64,000 nt of DNA from Lentisphaerota bacterium. GTDB lineage: Bacteria; Verrucomicrobiota; Lentisphaeria; Victivallales; Victivallaceae. The stretch spans positions 1-64,000 of the forward strand of contig SUWG01000011.1 in NCBI GenBank assembly GCA_015061625.1, in the 5' to 3' direction. Each line of letters opens with the position of its first letter. Positions within the stretch are counted from its first letter, which is position 1. The notes beneath the pieces are model-generated. The model worked only from the letters and a program-made list of their open reading frames with translations. It ran no database searches and was not told where the DNA came from. The position numbers were made by a program, and so were the translations under genes. This document shows positions 1 to 8,490 of the stretch, piece by piece.

Positions 1-2
1 TT

Positions 3-143
3 CCTCCAGAAACTTCTTTGGAATTTGAAGATTTTCCTGATTTTATTGATGTTAGAATCAAAATCTTAAAAGAAAAACTGATGAGTAATGTCGCAATGTC
101 GGAAACTCCATTAGCAAATGAAATCATTGAGGATGAAAATTAA
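3..143 (+). CDS. C-terminal end of an unknown protein (partial)
   Basis: An open frame of 46 codons runs in from the window edge and ends at TAA 141-143. The visible tail is acidic and contains a short basic stretch (FIDVRIKILKEKL) that is probably helical. It is too short to assign to a family. A vague resemblance to the ends of DUF1524-type proteins is inference only. The gene converges on the minus-strand gene that ends at 183. Confidence 0.4.
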   Translation, partial: PPETSLEFEDFPDFIDVRIKILKEKLMSNVAMSETPLANEIIEDEN

Positions 144-147
144 TAAG

Positions 148-182
148 GGGCAGAACCCTTTTAGATATCTGCCCTGATATTT
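148..182. terminator. Hairpin between convergent genes
   Basis: GGGCAG at 148-153 pairs with CTGCCC at 169-174 and is followed by a T-rich stretch. It sits between the stop codons of two convergent genes, so it could terminate either. The stem is only 6 bp and the loop is long, so this is a weak call. Confidence 0.3.
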
Positions 183-584
183 TTACTCCATCTCAAACAG
201 TTTCCGCTGCTCGGTCCAGTCTTCGGGGAAGCCTTTGCGGAGTTTGGAAAGGGTGAGAGAGGACGGTTCTTTGCCGTTGAGGATGGCTTCAATGATGTCC
301 GGGGCGAGGTTGACCAGGCTTAACGCCCGGAAGAGGAAGGCTCGTTCCTGCTTGACTTTCTGTGCCAGTTCGAAAACGGTCGCCACTTTGCCCGATTCCA
401 GCATATCCCGGTACTGGAAACCTTGTATAACCGCTTTCTGCAAGGGGGACATCGTTTCCGGATCAAGTTCAGCCGGTTCTGCCTCCGACTGATGGATAAC
501 GGTTTTGCAGCCATCATATTTCAGGTGGATGGGAATGGTCACCTTGATATTGCCGTTGACCAGTCTTTCAATTGTTTTTTCCAT
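183..584 (-). CDS. Small ParB/KorB-like helix-turn-helix protein linked to a recombinase
   Basis: 133 residues. Residues about 65-115 (FELAQKVKQERAFLFRALSL followed by LAPDIIEAILNGKEPSSLTL) match the pattern of the ParB-type helix-turn-helix region, in which a DNA-reading helix is followed by 'L.P.i...i..G'. The N-terminus has no recognisable nuclease motif. Its ATG overlaps the 3' end of the recombinase remnant at 568-584, so the two were probably co-translated. Small HTH proteins downstream of large serine recombinases are common in mobile elements. Function here is inferred as an accessory DNA-binding protein. Confidence 0.6.
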   Translation of the reverse strand: MEKTIERLVNGNIKVTIPIHLKYDGCKTVIHQSEAEPAELDPETMSPLQKAVIQGFQYRDMLESGKVATVFELAQKVKQERAFLFRALSLVNLAPDIIEAILNGKEPSSLTLSKLRKGFPEDWTEQRKLFEME

Positions 585-1122
585 TTGATGCCTCCGCTTC
601 GGTTATGACCGCCTCCAAGCCGTCGGTTTTATACTCGATCTCCACCCGGTCGATGTGGACGGTGATTTTCTCCACAACTTCGTTGATAAATTTGTACCGC
701 TCCACCGGAAACATCACATCCCACACATTGGTCAAATCGTCAAACGCCTGCTGCACAGTTGAGAGTTTCAGATGTTTGCCGTGTTCATCCAGTTCGGCTG
801 CCTGATGCATCACCCCGGCGATGACTTCCGGTTTGGCGAGTATGTAACCGATTTCCCGGAGCAGCAGATTTTCCAACTCTGCCGCCGGGACTCGCTTCAA
901 GGGGCAGATGGAGTTGATGCGTTTCATATCCTTTTCACAGGCAAAGTAACGGTAGCGTTTGTCCTTTTTCTGGGTGAAAGTTTCCATCATCACCCCACCG
1001 CAGCAACCGCACCGGATCAATCCCCGGAGCGGCGAAAACCGGATGTCTTTTTTGCCGCTGTGGGTAAGGTTGAACGCCAGCAGTTCCTGCGCCTTGTCCC
1101 AGCGCAATTTTCCGGACGTCAT
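568..1122 (-). pseudogene. 5'-truncated large serine recombinase (C-terminal part)
   Basis: 184 codons are open from an ATG at 1122. Residues about 35-75 carry a recombinase zinc beta-ribbon: CGCCGG, then YFACEKD, then a later C. A helical coiled region follows, typical of the C-terminus of large serine integrases. The catalytic resolvase domain (S nucleophile, R residues) and the Recombinase domain are absent. A TAG lies directly upstream in frame, so the gene has lost its N-terminal two thirds. It is best read as a relic of an integrated element, and the protein cannot recombine DNA by itself. Confidence 0.7.
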
Positions 1123-1250
1123 CTATGATAATATACCTGCCGAATTTGAATCTGTAAATTTGCTGTGAGATTGTCTGCAATGCGGCACGACTGTTTTGGG
1201 GTGAGACCACAGGGGAATCTTGAAATTCGGCACATTCCGGTTAAAATGAT

Positions 1251-1278
1251 TTGACAATTCGGCTTTTTATGATATATT
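1251..1278 (+). promoter_or_regulatory. Candidate sigma-70 promoter of the GH13 gene
   Basis: TTGACA (1251-1256), 16 bp, TATATT (1273-1278). It lies about 110 bp before the GH13 start in an otherwise non-coding 270-bp stretch. The boxes match those seen before several other genes in the window. Confidence 0.4.
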
Positions 1279-1390
1279 TCCCAGTCCTTTATTCAGGATT
1301 TAAGGGACGTATGTTGATTATATGATGTTTTCAATATATAAATTTATTGAAGCGATTTTTTCTGCCGGAGTTTGAAAAAAGGAGTTCGAT

Positions 1391-2983
1391 ATGACGCACA
1401 ATTCAGTTCCACAATGGGTCAAAGAGGCTATTTTTTATGAAATTTATCCTCAAAGTTTCTGCGATTCCAATGGTGATGGTATCGGCGATATTCCGGGAAT
1501 CATATCCAAACTTGATTACATAAAAAAACTCGGCTGCAATGCCGTGTGGCTCAATCCGTGTTTTGAGTCTCCGTTTCAGGATGCAGGATACGATGTCGCG
1601 GATTTCTACAAGGTCGCTCCGCGTTATGGCTGCAATGACGACTTGAAAAATCTTTTTGACGAAGCGCATAAACGGGGAATAAAGGTAGTCCTTGATCTTG
1701 TCGCCGGACACACCTCTGTGGCACACCCCTTTTTTCAAGCAAGTGCTTCCAAAGAAAAAACTCCTTACGACAATTTCTTCGTGTGGACCAGAGGGTGGCA
1801 GGAAGACACCGGCAACTACCGTTTTATCAGCGGAATTGCCGAGCGCGATGGCTACTTTATGGTAAACTTTTTTGCTTGTCAGCCCGCCCTCAATTACGGT
1901 TTCTGCCCTGCTGAATATCCGTGGCAGCTCGATATGGATCATCCGGACGCTGTTGCAGTGCAGAATGAACTGCAGAATGTTATGAAGTTTTATCTTGATA
2001 TGGGATGTGACGGTTTCCGCGTCGATATGGCTTCAAGCCTTATCAAGGGCAGCAACGCTGAATACGGAATAAGTCTGCTGTGGAACCGTTACCGCAACTG
2101 GCTCAACGAAAACTATCCGCAAGCTGTGCTGATTTCAGAGTGGTGCCATCCTGCGGCGGCGATTCCGGCAGGATTTCACATCGACTTCAAGGCCCACTTC
2201 GGAGAACCGGGATACTCTATGCTCACCCGCGCCGAAAAAGAACTTATCAACAATTCGGATTTACCGGCTGGGCTTATCAGTTTTTTCAATGAAAGCGGCA
2301 AAGGAGATGCCAGGACTTTCCTCGCTGAATTATCTGAAGAATATAAGATCATCAAAAATGACGGATTGTTCGGCATCATTTCCGGAAACCACGATATGGG
2401 CCGTCTGCGCGGCAACGGCAGAAGCGATGCAATGATGAAAATGATATATGCTTTTCTCTTCTCGCTTCCGGGAGTTCCGTTTTTGTATTACGGCGATGAG
2501 ATCGGAATGGATAATACCCACGGTCTCGGCAACAAAGAGGGTTCATACAATCGCTCTGCGGCGCGGACTCCGATGCAATGGGATGGAAGTGAAAAAGCGG
2601 GATTTTCCACCGCAGACGCTGAAAAATTCTATCTTCCGGTTGACAGCAGTAAATATAACGTGGAAAGTCAGGAAAAAGATCCCGACTCGCTGCTCAATTT
2701 TGTACGCAATTTTTTTGCTCTCAAGCGGAGTTGTAAACTTCTGTCCAACGAGGCTGATTTCAGGGTGCTTTACTGCGAAAGCAATCAGGTCCCGGCGATA
2801 TTTGAACGCTGTATCGGCGGCGAAAAAATGATCGTTGCTGTAAATCCGTCCAATATGGATTGTCAAGCTGAAATCGACATCAGCGCAGACGGTTTTGAGG
2901 TCGTTATGAAACAGGGGGAAGCCGCTTTTTCCGGAAACAGTATTTCTCTCGGAGCTTGCAGTTTCGCGCTTTGGAAAAAGTGA
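1391..2983 (+). CDS. GH13 alpha-amylase family glycosidase (alpha-glucosidase-like)
   Basis: 530 residues, no signal peptide, so probably cytoplasmic cleavage of imported alpha-glucosides. The (beta/alpha)8 barrel starts at residue ~10 with FYEIYPQSF...DSNGDGIGDI. The catalytic set is present: nucleophile Asp212 in GFRVD, acid/base Glu250 in LISEW, and transition-state Asp335 in GNHD. Conserved region I reads DLVAGHTS (102-109), with Gly where most GH13 enzymes have Asn before the His. A C-terminal beta domain follows from about residue 450. The start has an AAAGGAG site 8 bp upstream. Exact substrate (maltose, trehalose, sucrose or an oligosaccharide) cannot be fixed from sequence. It stands alone, with a candidate promoter at 1251. 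Confidence 0.85.
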   Translation: MTHNSVPQWVKEAIFYEIYPQSFCDSNGDGIGDIPGIISKLDYIKKLGCNAVWLNPCFESPFQDAGYDVADFYKVAPRYGCNDDLKNLFDEAHKRGIKVVLDLVAGHTSVAHPFFQASASKEKTPYDNFFVWTRGWQEDTGNYRFISGIAERDGYFMVNFFACQPALNYGFCPAEYPWQLDMDHPDAVAVQNELQNVMKFYLDMGCDGFRVDMASSLIKGSNAEYGISLLWNRYRNWLNENYPQAVLISEWCHPAAAIPAGFHIDFKAHFGEPGYSMLTRAEKELINNSDLPAGLISFFNESGKGDARTFLAELSEEYKIIKNDGLFGIISGNHDMGRLRGNGRSDAMMKMIYAFLFSLPGVPFLYYGDEIGMDNTHGLGNKEGSYNRSAARTPMQWDGSEKAGFSTADAEKFYLPVDSSKYNVESQEKDPDSLLNFVRNFFALKRSCKLLSNEADFRVLYCESNQVPAIFERCIGGEKMIVAVNPSNMDCQAEIDISADGFEVVMKQGEAAFSGNSISLGACSFALWKK

Positions 2984-3131
2984 TTTACCTGCTGCAACTG
3001 CAGAGTCACTGATCCTCGTGTTACCGACTGCTCTGTTTTTGATCCAGCAATAAATCTCTGCCATTTGTCGCCCGATCAAAACTCCATCATTTTTAAAATA
3101 ACAAAACCGGTACCCCCGGAATAGATGAAAA

Positions 3132-3155
3132 GTTGCGGTTTTTCGCAACGTTTTA
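3132..3155 (+). terminator. Short hairpin with T-rich tail after the GH13 gene
   Basis: GTTGCG (3132-3137) pairs with CGCAAC (3144-3149) and is followed by GTTTTATT. The position suits termination of GH13 transcription about 150 bp after its stop. The stem is short. Confidence 0.35.
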
Positions 3156-3196
3156 TTGAAATCCCGGGGAACGGATATATATCAAGTTGCTAACAA

Positions 3197-3673
3197 ATGG
3201 AAACAGAACTTTGTAATATGTGTATGATCACTGATCCGGAAGGGCGGGTGTTGGTGCAGGAGAGGTTGCCGAAGCCGTCGAATCCGTGGTCGGGGTTGAC
3301 TTTTCCCGGTGGACACGTTGAGCCGGGTGAAACGGTTGTGGCTTCGGTGATCCGTGAAGTTCAGGAGGAAACCGGCTTGACCGTTTCCAACTTGCAGAAT
3401 TGCGGATATATTCAGTGGTACAATCCCATTAAACAGTCGCAGTATTTTGTCTTCCTTTTCAAAACCGGCACCTATTCCGGAGAACTGACCGGTTCCGTCG
3501 AGGGCAGCGTCAAGTGGATGACTTTGGATGAAATGCTTGCCTGGAAACTTGCTCCCAACATGACCAAATACCTCGCCGTCTTCCAAAACGAAAACATCCC
3601 CCAAGCCTTCGGCATCTCCGGCAAAGGGTTGAATTTAGTTGATAATAATGCTGAAAAAATATCCGGAGAATGA
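3197..3673 (+). CDS. Nudix hydrolase (MutT/8-oxo-dGTP diphosphatase-like)
   Basis: 158 residues. A perfect Nudix box spans residues 39-61 (G-x5-E-x7-REVQEETGL), preceded by WSGLTFPGG. Enzymes of this shape hydrolyse nucleoside diphosphate-X substrates with Mg2+ bound by the REVQEE glutamates. The 'QERLPKPSNPWSGL' segment resembles the MutT-like 8-oxo-(d)GTP clade, but the substrate is inference. No good ribosome-binding site precedes the ATG. The gene leads a close run of five or six plus-strand genes, and its stop lies 4 bp before the GNAT start. Base composition is like the host, unlike the AT-rich genes that follow. Confidence 0.85.
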   Translation: METELCNMCMITDPEGRVLVQERLPKPSNPWSGLTFPGGHVEPGETVVASVIREVQEETGLTVSNLQNCGYIQWYNPIKQSQYFVFLFKTGTYSGELTGSVEGSVKWMTLDEMLAWKLAPNMTKYLAVFQNENIPQAFGISGKGLNLVDNNAEKISGE

Positions 3674-3677
3674 AAAT

Positions 3678-4208
3678 ATGCTCAAGGCTTCATGTGCAGT
3701 CATTGAAACAGAGCGTTTATACTTGCGGGAAATGACTGAAAATGATTTTGAGGCACTGAATAAAGTGTTGTCAGATCCCGAAATCATGCTGTATTATCCA
3801 TGTGAATTTGACGAAGAAAAAGTAAAAAACTGGATACAGCGGAATATAGAGAGATACCGGATTTTCGGCTTTGGATTGTGGGCGGTCTGTCTGAAAGAAA
3901 CAAACGAAATGATAGGCGATTGCGGCTTGACCATGCAGTTTATCAACGGGCAGATAAAGCCTGAAATAGGGTATCATATCAGAGCAGACAAACAAAGGAA
4001 AGGGTACGCCAAAGAAGCGGCAAGTGCGGTTAGAGATTGGACATTTAGCAACACGCCTTTCAACATCGTTTATTCTTATATGAAATATACCAATGAAGCA
4101 TCAGCCAGAACCGCTATATCATACGGTTGCAGGCAAGTAGATGAGTTTGAAGACGATGTAAATGGAATCACAAAAGTATTTGCAGTTTCAAGGGGAAGTT
4201 TGTTATGA
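3678..4208 (+). CDS. GNAT-family N-acetyltransferase (RimJ/RimL type)
   Basis: 176 residues from the ATG at 3678, chosen because GGAG at 3665-3668 sits 9 bp upstream and the start falls just after the Nudix stop. An earlier in-frame ATG at 3639 would overlap the Nudix gene. Acetyltransf_3 layout: TERLYLREMTENDF at the N-terminus, GDCGLTMQF, an acetyl-CoA loop-like DKQRKGYAKEA, then Y.. TNEASARTAISYGC. The family acetylates protein N-termini, amino groups or antibiotics, and the target here is unknown. Its stop overlaps the next start as ATGA, so translation is coupled to the DUF262 pair. More AT-rich than the Nudix gene. Confidence 0.8.
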   Translation: MLKASCAVIETERLYLREMTENDFEALNKVLSDPEIMLYYPCEFDEEKVKNWIQRNIERYRIFGFGLWAVCLKETNEMIGDCGLTMQFINGQIKPEIGYHIRADKQRKGYAKEAASAVRDWTFSNTPFNIVYSYMKYTNEASARTAISYGCRQVDEFEDDVNGITKVFAVSRGSLL

Positions 4209-6244
4209 CTGATAATAAAATAGGTTTAAAAAAAATTGTTGATTTACTTGGTGATAAATTTTTTATTCCTTCATATCAACGTGGATATCGTTGGAAAAAA
4301 CAACAAGTAAATGATTTGCTTGATGATATATGGGAGTTTTACAAAAAAGGACGTCCGGGATTTTATTGTCTGCAACCATTGACTGTTACCCCAAAAGAAA
4401 TCAAAAAAGAAGATTTTGACCAAGCATTGGAAAAACGTTATCGTCAAGGTGAACTTAAATACCGAGATGCGCTTTTAAATGTAATTACCGATTTGACAGT
4501 GTGGGAGGTTATTGATGGCCAGCAAAGATTGACTACGATTTATCTTATTCTTTCCTTTTTACAGAAAAAAACGCCTTTCGTTGTGTCATATGAAACCAGA
4601 TCGCAAAGCGAAGAGTTTTTGAAAACTATAAATCCCAATTTAGATCATAACGAAGTTAATAGCAATATTGATTTTTTCCATATAGTCGAAGCTTATAACA
4701 CAATTGAATGCTGGTTCAGCAAGTTGCCCCAGGAAGAAAAAAGCATTTTTCAAGAAACCCTGTTGGAATATGTTCAAGTCATTTGGTATGAGGTCTATGA
4801 CGAAGTTCCAACAAAAGTTTTTACTCGTTTGAATATTGGAAAAATTGCATTAACAAATGCTGAACTGATAAAGGCTCTGCTGCTTAACTGTTCAAATTGG
4901 CAAAATGCGAACGATAAAGCTACTGTTGAGTTGATACAAATGGAAATAGCTTCCCAATGGGACTCCATAGAATATACTTTGCAAAACAAAGAATTTTGGA
5001 TGTTTATTCATTCTGGCGATTATGAAAAAAACACTCGGATCGAGCTTGTTTTTGAATATATTTGCAAGTACGATATTTTGAAATGTGAAGAACTCTACAG
5101 GAAGTACTGTCCGGAAAAGTTTAAGGAAAATAAAAATACCTACGATGATGAACTCGGAGATGACAAATATAAAACTTTTCGCTATTTCAACTTATACTTT
5201 GAAATGAAGAAAAAAGAAAGTTCCAAAGAGCTTTGGGAGGAAGTCATCAAAACAGCCTGGGAAGAAGTCGAAAAAACTTTCAATACCTTGTTGGAATGGT
5301 ATAATGATTGCGTACTTTTTCACTATATTGGCTTTTTAATAGAAACTAATGGCAAAAACGAATTTTATGATTTATTAAACGAATGGAATAGTGAAAACTC
5401 AACCTCAAAAGATGCATATGAAACTAATTTGAAAAAAAGGATAAAAAATTGCATTAAAAATTATAGTTGTTTAAGTAAACAATGTGAGATTAACGGCAAT
5501 CTTCATAAAAAATTCTGTAAACCACTGCTTTTGTTATTCAATATTCAAAGTGTTATCAATCAGAACAAAAGTTATTCAGACAACGAATTGTATCAAGCCG
5601 GGGTGTTCTATAAATTTCCATTCCACCTTTACAAATCAGAAGCATGGGATATTGAGCACATTGATTCAAATACGACTAATACACTGACCACGCTGAAAGA
5701 TCAAAAAGAGTGGGTGTTAAATGCACTGTTTGCCATACAAGCAGAAAAAGGTGAAATTAAAATTGATGACACTATAAAGCAGGATATAATTACTCTTTTA
5801 CAAGGGAACGAACCGAACGATTTTAAACAAATTCAAGAAGAGTTAAACTCTGCAATAAAGCATGATCAAGATCTTACTCCTGAAGAAAAAAATCAGATTG
5901 GAAACTTTGCATTATTGGACAGGGGGACTAATCGCGGCTACCACAATGACATGTTTCCGACTAAACGCAGAAAAATGATTGCAAAGGATCAAGGGGCATC
6001 TGTAAGTGTCGTTTGGGAATTGAATGAAGAAAACAATTTGGTTATAAAAACTGAACAAAAAGAAAATGCTATTGCATTTGTACCTCCATGTACGAAAAAT
6101 GCTTTTTTGAAATATTATACTCCTGGAAAAAATGATTCATGGAGTTGGAGCAAAACGGATGCCAATAATTACAAACAAGCGATATTTGATACTCTGAAAG
6201 ATTTTGGTGTGATTTTGAAGGAGGATTGCAACAATGAGCAGTAA
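4205..6244 (+). CDS. DUF262/DUF1524 protein, GmrSD-type restriction enzyme subunit
   Basis: 679 residues. The N-terminal DUF262 (ParB/sulfiredoxin-like NTPase fold) shows IPSYQRGYRW (21-30) and IDGQQRLTT (103-111). The C-terminal DUF1524 HNH-type nuclease shows WDIEHIDS near residue 480 and the NFALLDRGTNRGYHND..KRRK block at about 565-590. In the GmrSD family the first domain binds and hydrolyses nucleotide and the HNH domain cuts modified DNA (type IV restriction). Role here is inferred from that family. AAGGGGAA precedes the ATG by about 8 bp. The start overlaps the GNAT stop (ATGA) and the 3' end overlaps the next gene by 11 bp. Strongly AT-rich and rich in Lys/Asn codons ending in A/T, consistent with transfer. 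Confidence 0.85.
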   Translation: MTDNKIGLKKIVDLLGDKFFIPSYQRGYRWKKQQVNDLLDDIWEFYKKGRPGFYCLQPLTVTPKEIKKEDFDQALEKRYRQGELKYRDALLNVITDLTVWEVIDGQQRLTTIYLILSFLQKKTPFVVSYETRSQSEEFLKTINPNLDHNEVNSNIDFFHIVEAYNTIECWFSKLPQEEKSIFQETLLEYVQVIWYEVYDEVPTKVFTRLNIGKIALTNAELIKALLLNCSNWQNANDKATVELIQMEIASQWDSIEYTLQNKEFWMFIHSGDYEKNTRIELVFEYICKYDILKCEELYRKYCPEKFKENKNTYDDELGDDKYKTFRYFNLYFEMKKKESSKELWEEVIKTAWEEVEKTFNTLLEWYNDCVLFHYIGFLIETNGKNEFYDLLNEWNSENSTSKDAYETNLKKRIKNCIKNYSCLSKQCEINGNLHKKFCKPLLLLFNIQSVINQNKSYSDNELYQAGVFYKFPFHLYKSEAWDIEHIDSNTTNTLTTLKDQKEWVLNALFAIQAEKGEIKIDDTIKQDIITLLQGNEPNDFKQIQEELNSAIKHDQDLTPEEKNQIGNFALLDRGTNRGYHNDMFPTKRRKMIAKDQGASVSVVWELNEENNLVIKTEQKENAIAFVPPCTKNAFLKYYTPGKNDSWSWSKTDANNYKQAIFDTLKDFGVILKEDCNNEQ

Positions 6245-8465
6245 AATGGTAACTTTTTGGGAGTATTTACAAAATAATCGCATTCAAATCCCAATCATTC
6301 AGCGGGATTATGCACAGGGACGGAAAGGTAAATCTGCATTAAGACGTCGTTTTTTGCAATCACTTTATGAGGCTTTGGCTGAAGATAAAACATTGAAGCT
6401 TGATTTTGTGTACGGAGTAATCCAGAATAACACAAGTCTCCCTTTGGATGGTCAGCAGCGTTTGACAACGCTCTGGCTATTGCATTGGTTCGCAGCATAT
6501 AAAGCTGGGAAACTGGCTGAAGCACAGAAAACATTGGAAAAGTTTTCATACGAAACAAGAATTTCTTCAAGAAAATTCTGTAAGAAACTATGTGGGTTTA
6601 GCCAGAGAGGTGACAAAGATAAAACGATTGCCGCAATCATAGAAGAGCAAACTTGGTTCTATTCCGCATGGAAGCAAGATCCTACAATTTCAGCAATGCT
6701 TTGTATGATCAGCGGAGAAGAAGGACAAAATGCTGATTGTCTTGAAAAGGTTTTCTTTAATTTTGATAATCTTTGGGAAAAATTAATAGATGCAGACAGA
6801 TGTCCTATTCGTTTTTATACGATGAATATTGGTGAAATGCAGTTAACGGACGATTTGTATATAAAAATGAATGCTCGTGGAGAGCCGCTGACTCCGTGTG
6901 AAAATTTTAAAGCTGATTTGTTTGAATATATTAGAGAAAAAGCAGAAAAAGATGAAACTTGGAATGCTTTTCTTGATCCTGTAAATGGTATTATACAAAA
7001 ATGGGATAACTCTTGGACTGATATTTTCTGGAAGCAAAAATGTTCCAGTAACAGTCGCAAATGGAGAAATCGAATAGATGAAATATTCTTTGCTTTTATA
7101 AACCGTTTCTGGTTAAATTATATGATTGAAAACGGTCTTACAGAAAAAGAAATTGAAGACATCCATTACTATAATAAAGAATTAGAATATAATTCTTTTA
7201 CAGATTATGCTTCTGCTAATATAGATAACTCTTCAAAAAAGTTTAATATCAAAAAAGCATTGGATTCATTACAAAAAATTTTAGACCGATACAGTGAAGT
7301 AACCCAAAAGCAGCAAACACTTTCAGCTGCCCCTTTATGGGAATCTTCCGCAAAGCACTCATTTATTCCTCAATACAAATCATTAACAGATGAAAGTAAT
7401 GAATACCCAATAGAACCAACCACTCAGCCAGGTCGTGTAATTTTTTATGCCATCTGCAAATTTCTTGAGTATAATGAATTCCAAGAAGTTTTTTTAGACA
7501 AGTACCAAAAATGGATGCGAGTCGTTTGGAATATCGTGGGGGATGGCTCTGCTATTAACACTATTGAGTCTATGCGTAGTGCAATAAAACTCATTGGAGA
7601 ATTGGCCCCCAACAGCGGAAATATCATTGAATTTCTTGCCAACAATAACAATACAGTCAGGTCTGATTTTGCTTCTGATCAAATGAAAGAGGAACGCCGG
7701 AAGGCACTGATGATAAAAAAACAATCCAATGCGGAAAGCATAATCAGAGATATCGAAAAAAATAAGTATTTTAAGGGAAGAATTATTTCCTTAATGTTAG
7801 GCGATGATGCTATTTCTGCAGATAAATTGAATACGCGTTTCATAAGATTTAATACCTTTTTAACAGAAAAAAAACCCTCCGATTTAGGACGTAAATTATT
7901 ACAATATGGAGATTATAGGATCCGTCCGCAAAGTAAAGGAAACAATTGGCGATTTGTTTCTTCAGAAAAATCATTATACGAAATGCTTCATGATAGAGGG
8001 GAAGATTTTTACTCACGATTTATTCCAATTTTTGTTAAATTTGTAGATGAAATAAAACCTGAATGGAAATATACCGTTGCTAATTGGGAATACTATTTTA
8101 TTAGATACAAAGGCATTCTTAATAAAAGTGATAACGGTCTATTTGCATGGGATAGCGATTTTAGTTGTAGGTTGCTGACTAAATCGGATATAAAAGGAGG
8201 TAATTGTTCCCCATACATTGCTGCTATCGAAGACCCCCCGTGTAATATGGATATGTGGTCAAATTCACGTAATGCTTATAGAGGATTTACACGTCTCAAT
8301 GAGAGTAATCAAGAAATTAAGTTGCAAGAGCAAAATGGTAAAGTGTATTTATTGATAAAATCAACAGATGATAAAAGTGCATTAATCTCTATTGAATGGC
8401 AGAAGAATAACGATCTTGTTGATTTTTTGAAAACGGAAATTGAGAATCAATTCAAGAAAAATTAA
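6234..8465 (+). CDS. Second DUF262 protein, partner of the GmrSD-type nuclease
   Basis: 743 residues. DUF262 motifs are QRDYAQGR (23-30) and LDGQQRLTT (71-79). The middle has the usual YTMN...LTDDLYIKMNARGEPLT.CENFKADLF block. I see no convincing DUF1524/HNH motif in the C-terminal 300 residues, so this subunit may sense nucleotide or modified DNA while the upstream protein cuts. A strong AGGAGG lies just before the start inside the upstream gene. The pair overlaps by 11 bp, so one complex is likely. Two-gene GmrSD-like modules are known in defence islands. Whether this one restricts phage is not shown by sequence. AT-rich like its partner. Confidence 0.8.
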   Translation: MSSKMVTFWEYLQNNRIQIPIIQRDYAQGRKGKSALRRRFLQSLYEALAEDKTLKLDFVYGVIQNNTSLPLDGQQRLTTLWLLHWFAAYKAGKLAEAQKTLEKFSYETRISSRKFCKKLCGFSQRGDKDKTIAAIIEEQTWFYSAWKQDPTISAMLCMISGEEGQNADCLEKVFFNFDNLWEKLIDADRCPIRFYTMNIGEMQLTDDLYIKMNARGEPLTPCENFKADLFEYIREKAEKDETWNAFLDPVNGIIQKWDNSWTDIFWKQKCSSNSRKWRNRIDEIFFAFINRFWLNYMIENGLTEKEIEDIHYYNKELEYNSFTDYASANIDNSSKKFNIKKALDSLQKILDRYSEVTQKQQTLSAAPLWESSAKHSFIPQYKSLTDESNEYPIEPTTQPGRVIFYAICKFLEYNEFQEVFLDKYQKWMRVVWNIVGDGSAINTIESMRSAIKLIGELAPNSGNIIEFLANNNNTVRSDFASDQMKEERRKALMIKKQSNAESIIRDIEKNKYFKGRIISLMLGDDAISADKLNTRFIRFNTFLTEKKPSDLGRKLLQYGDYRIRPQSKGNNWRFVSSEKSLYEMLHDRGEDFYSRFIPIFVKFVDEIKPEWKYTVANWEYYFIRYKGILNKSDNGLFAWDSDFSCRLLTKSDIKGGNCSPYIAAIEDPPCNMDMWSNSRNAYRGFTRLNESNQEIKLQEQNGKVYLLIKSTDDKSALISIEWQKNNDLVDFLKTEIENQFKKN

Positions 8466-8490
8466 AGAAAATTATCTTGGGGAGAAAATG

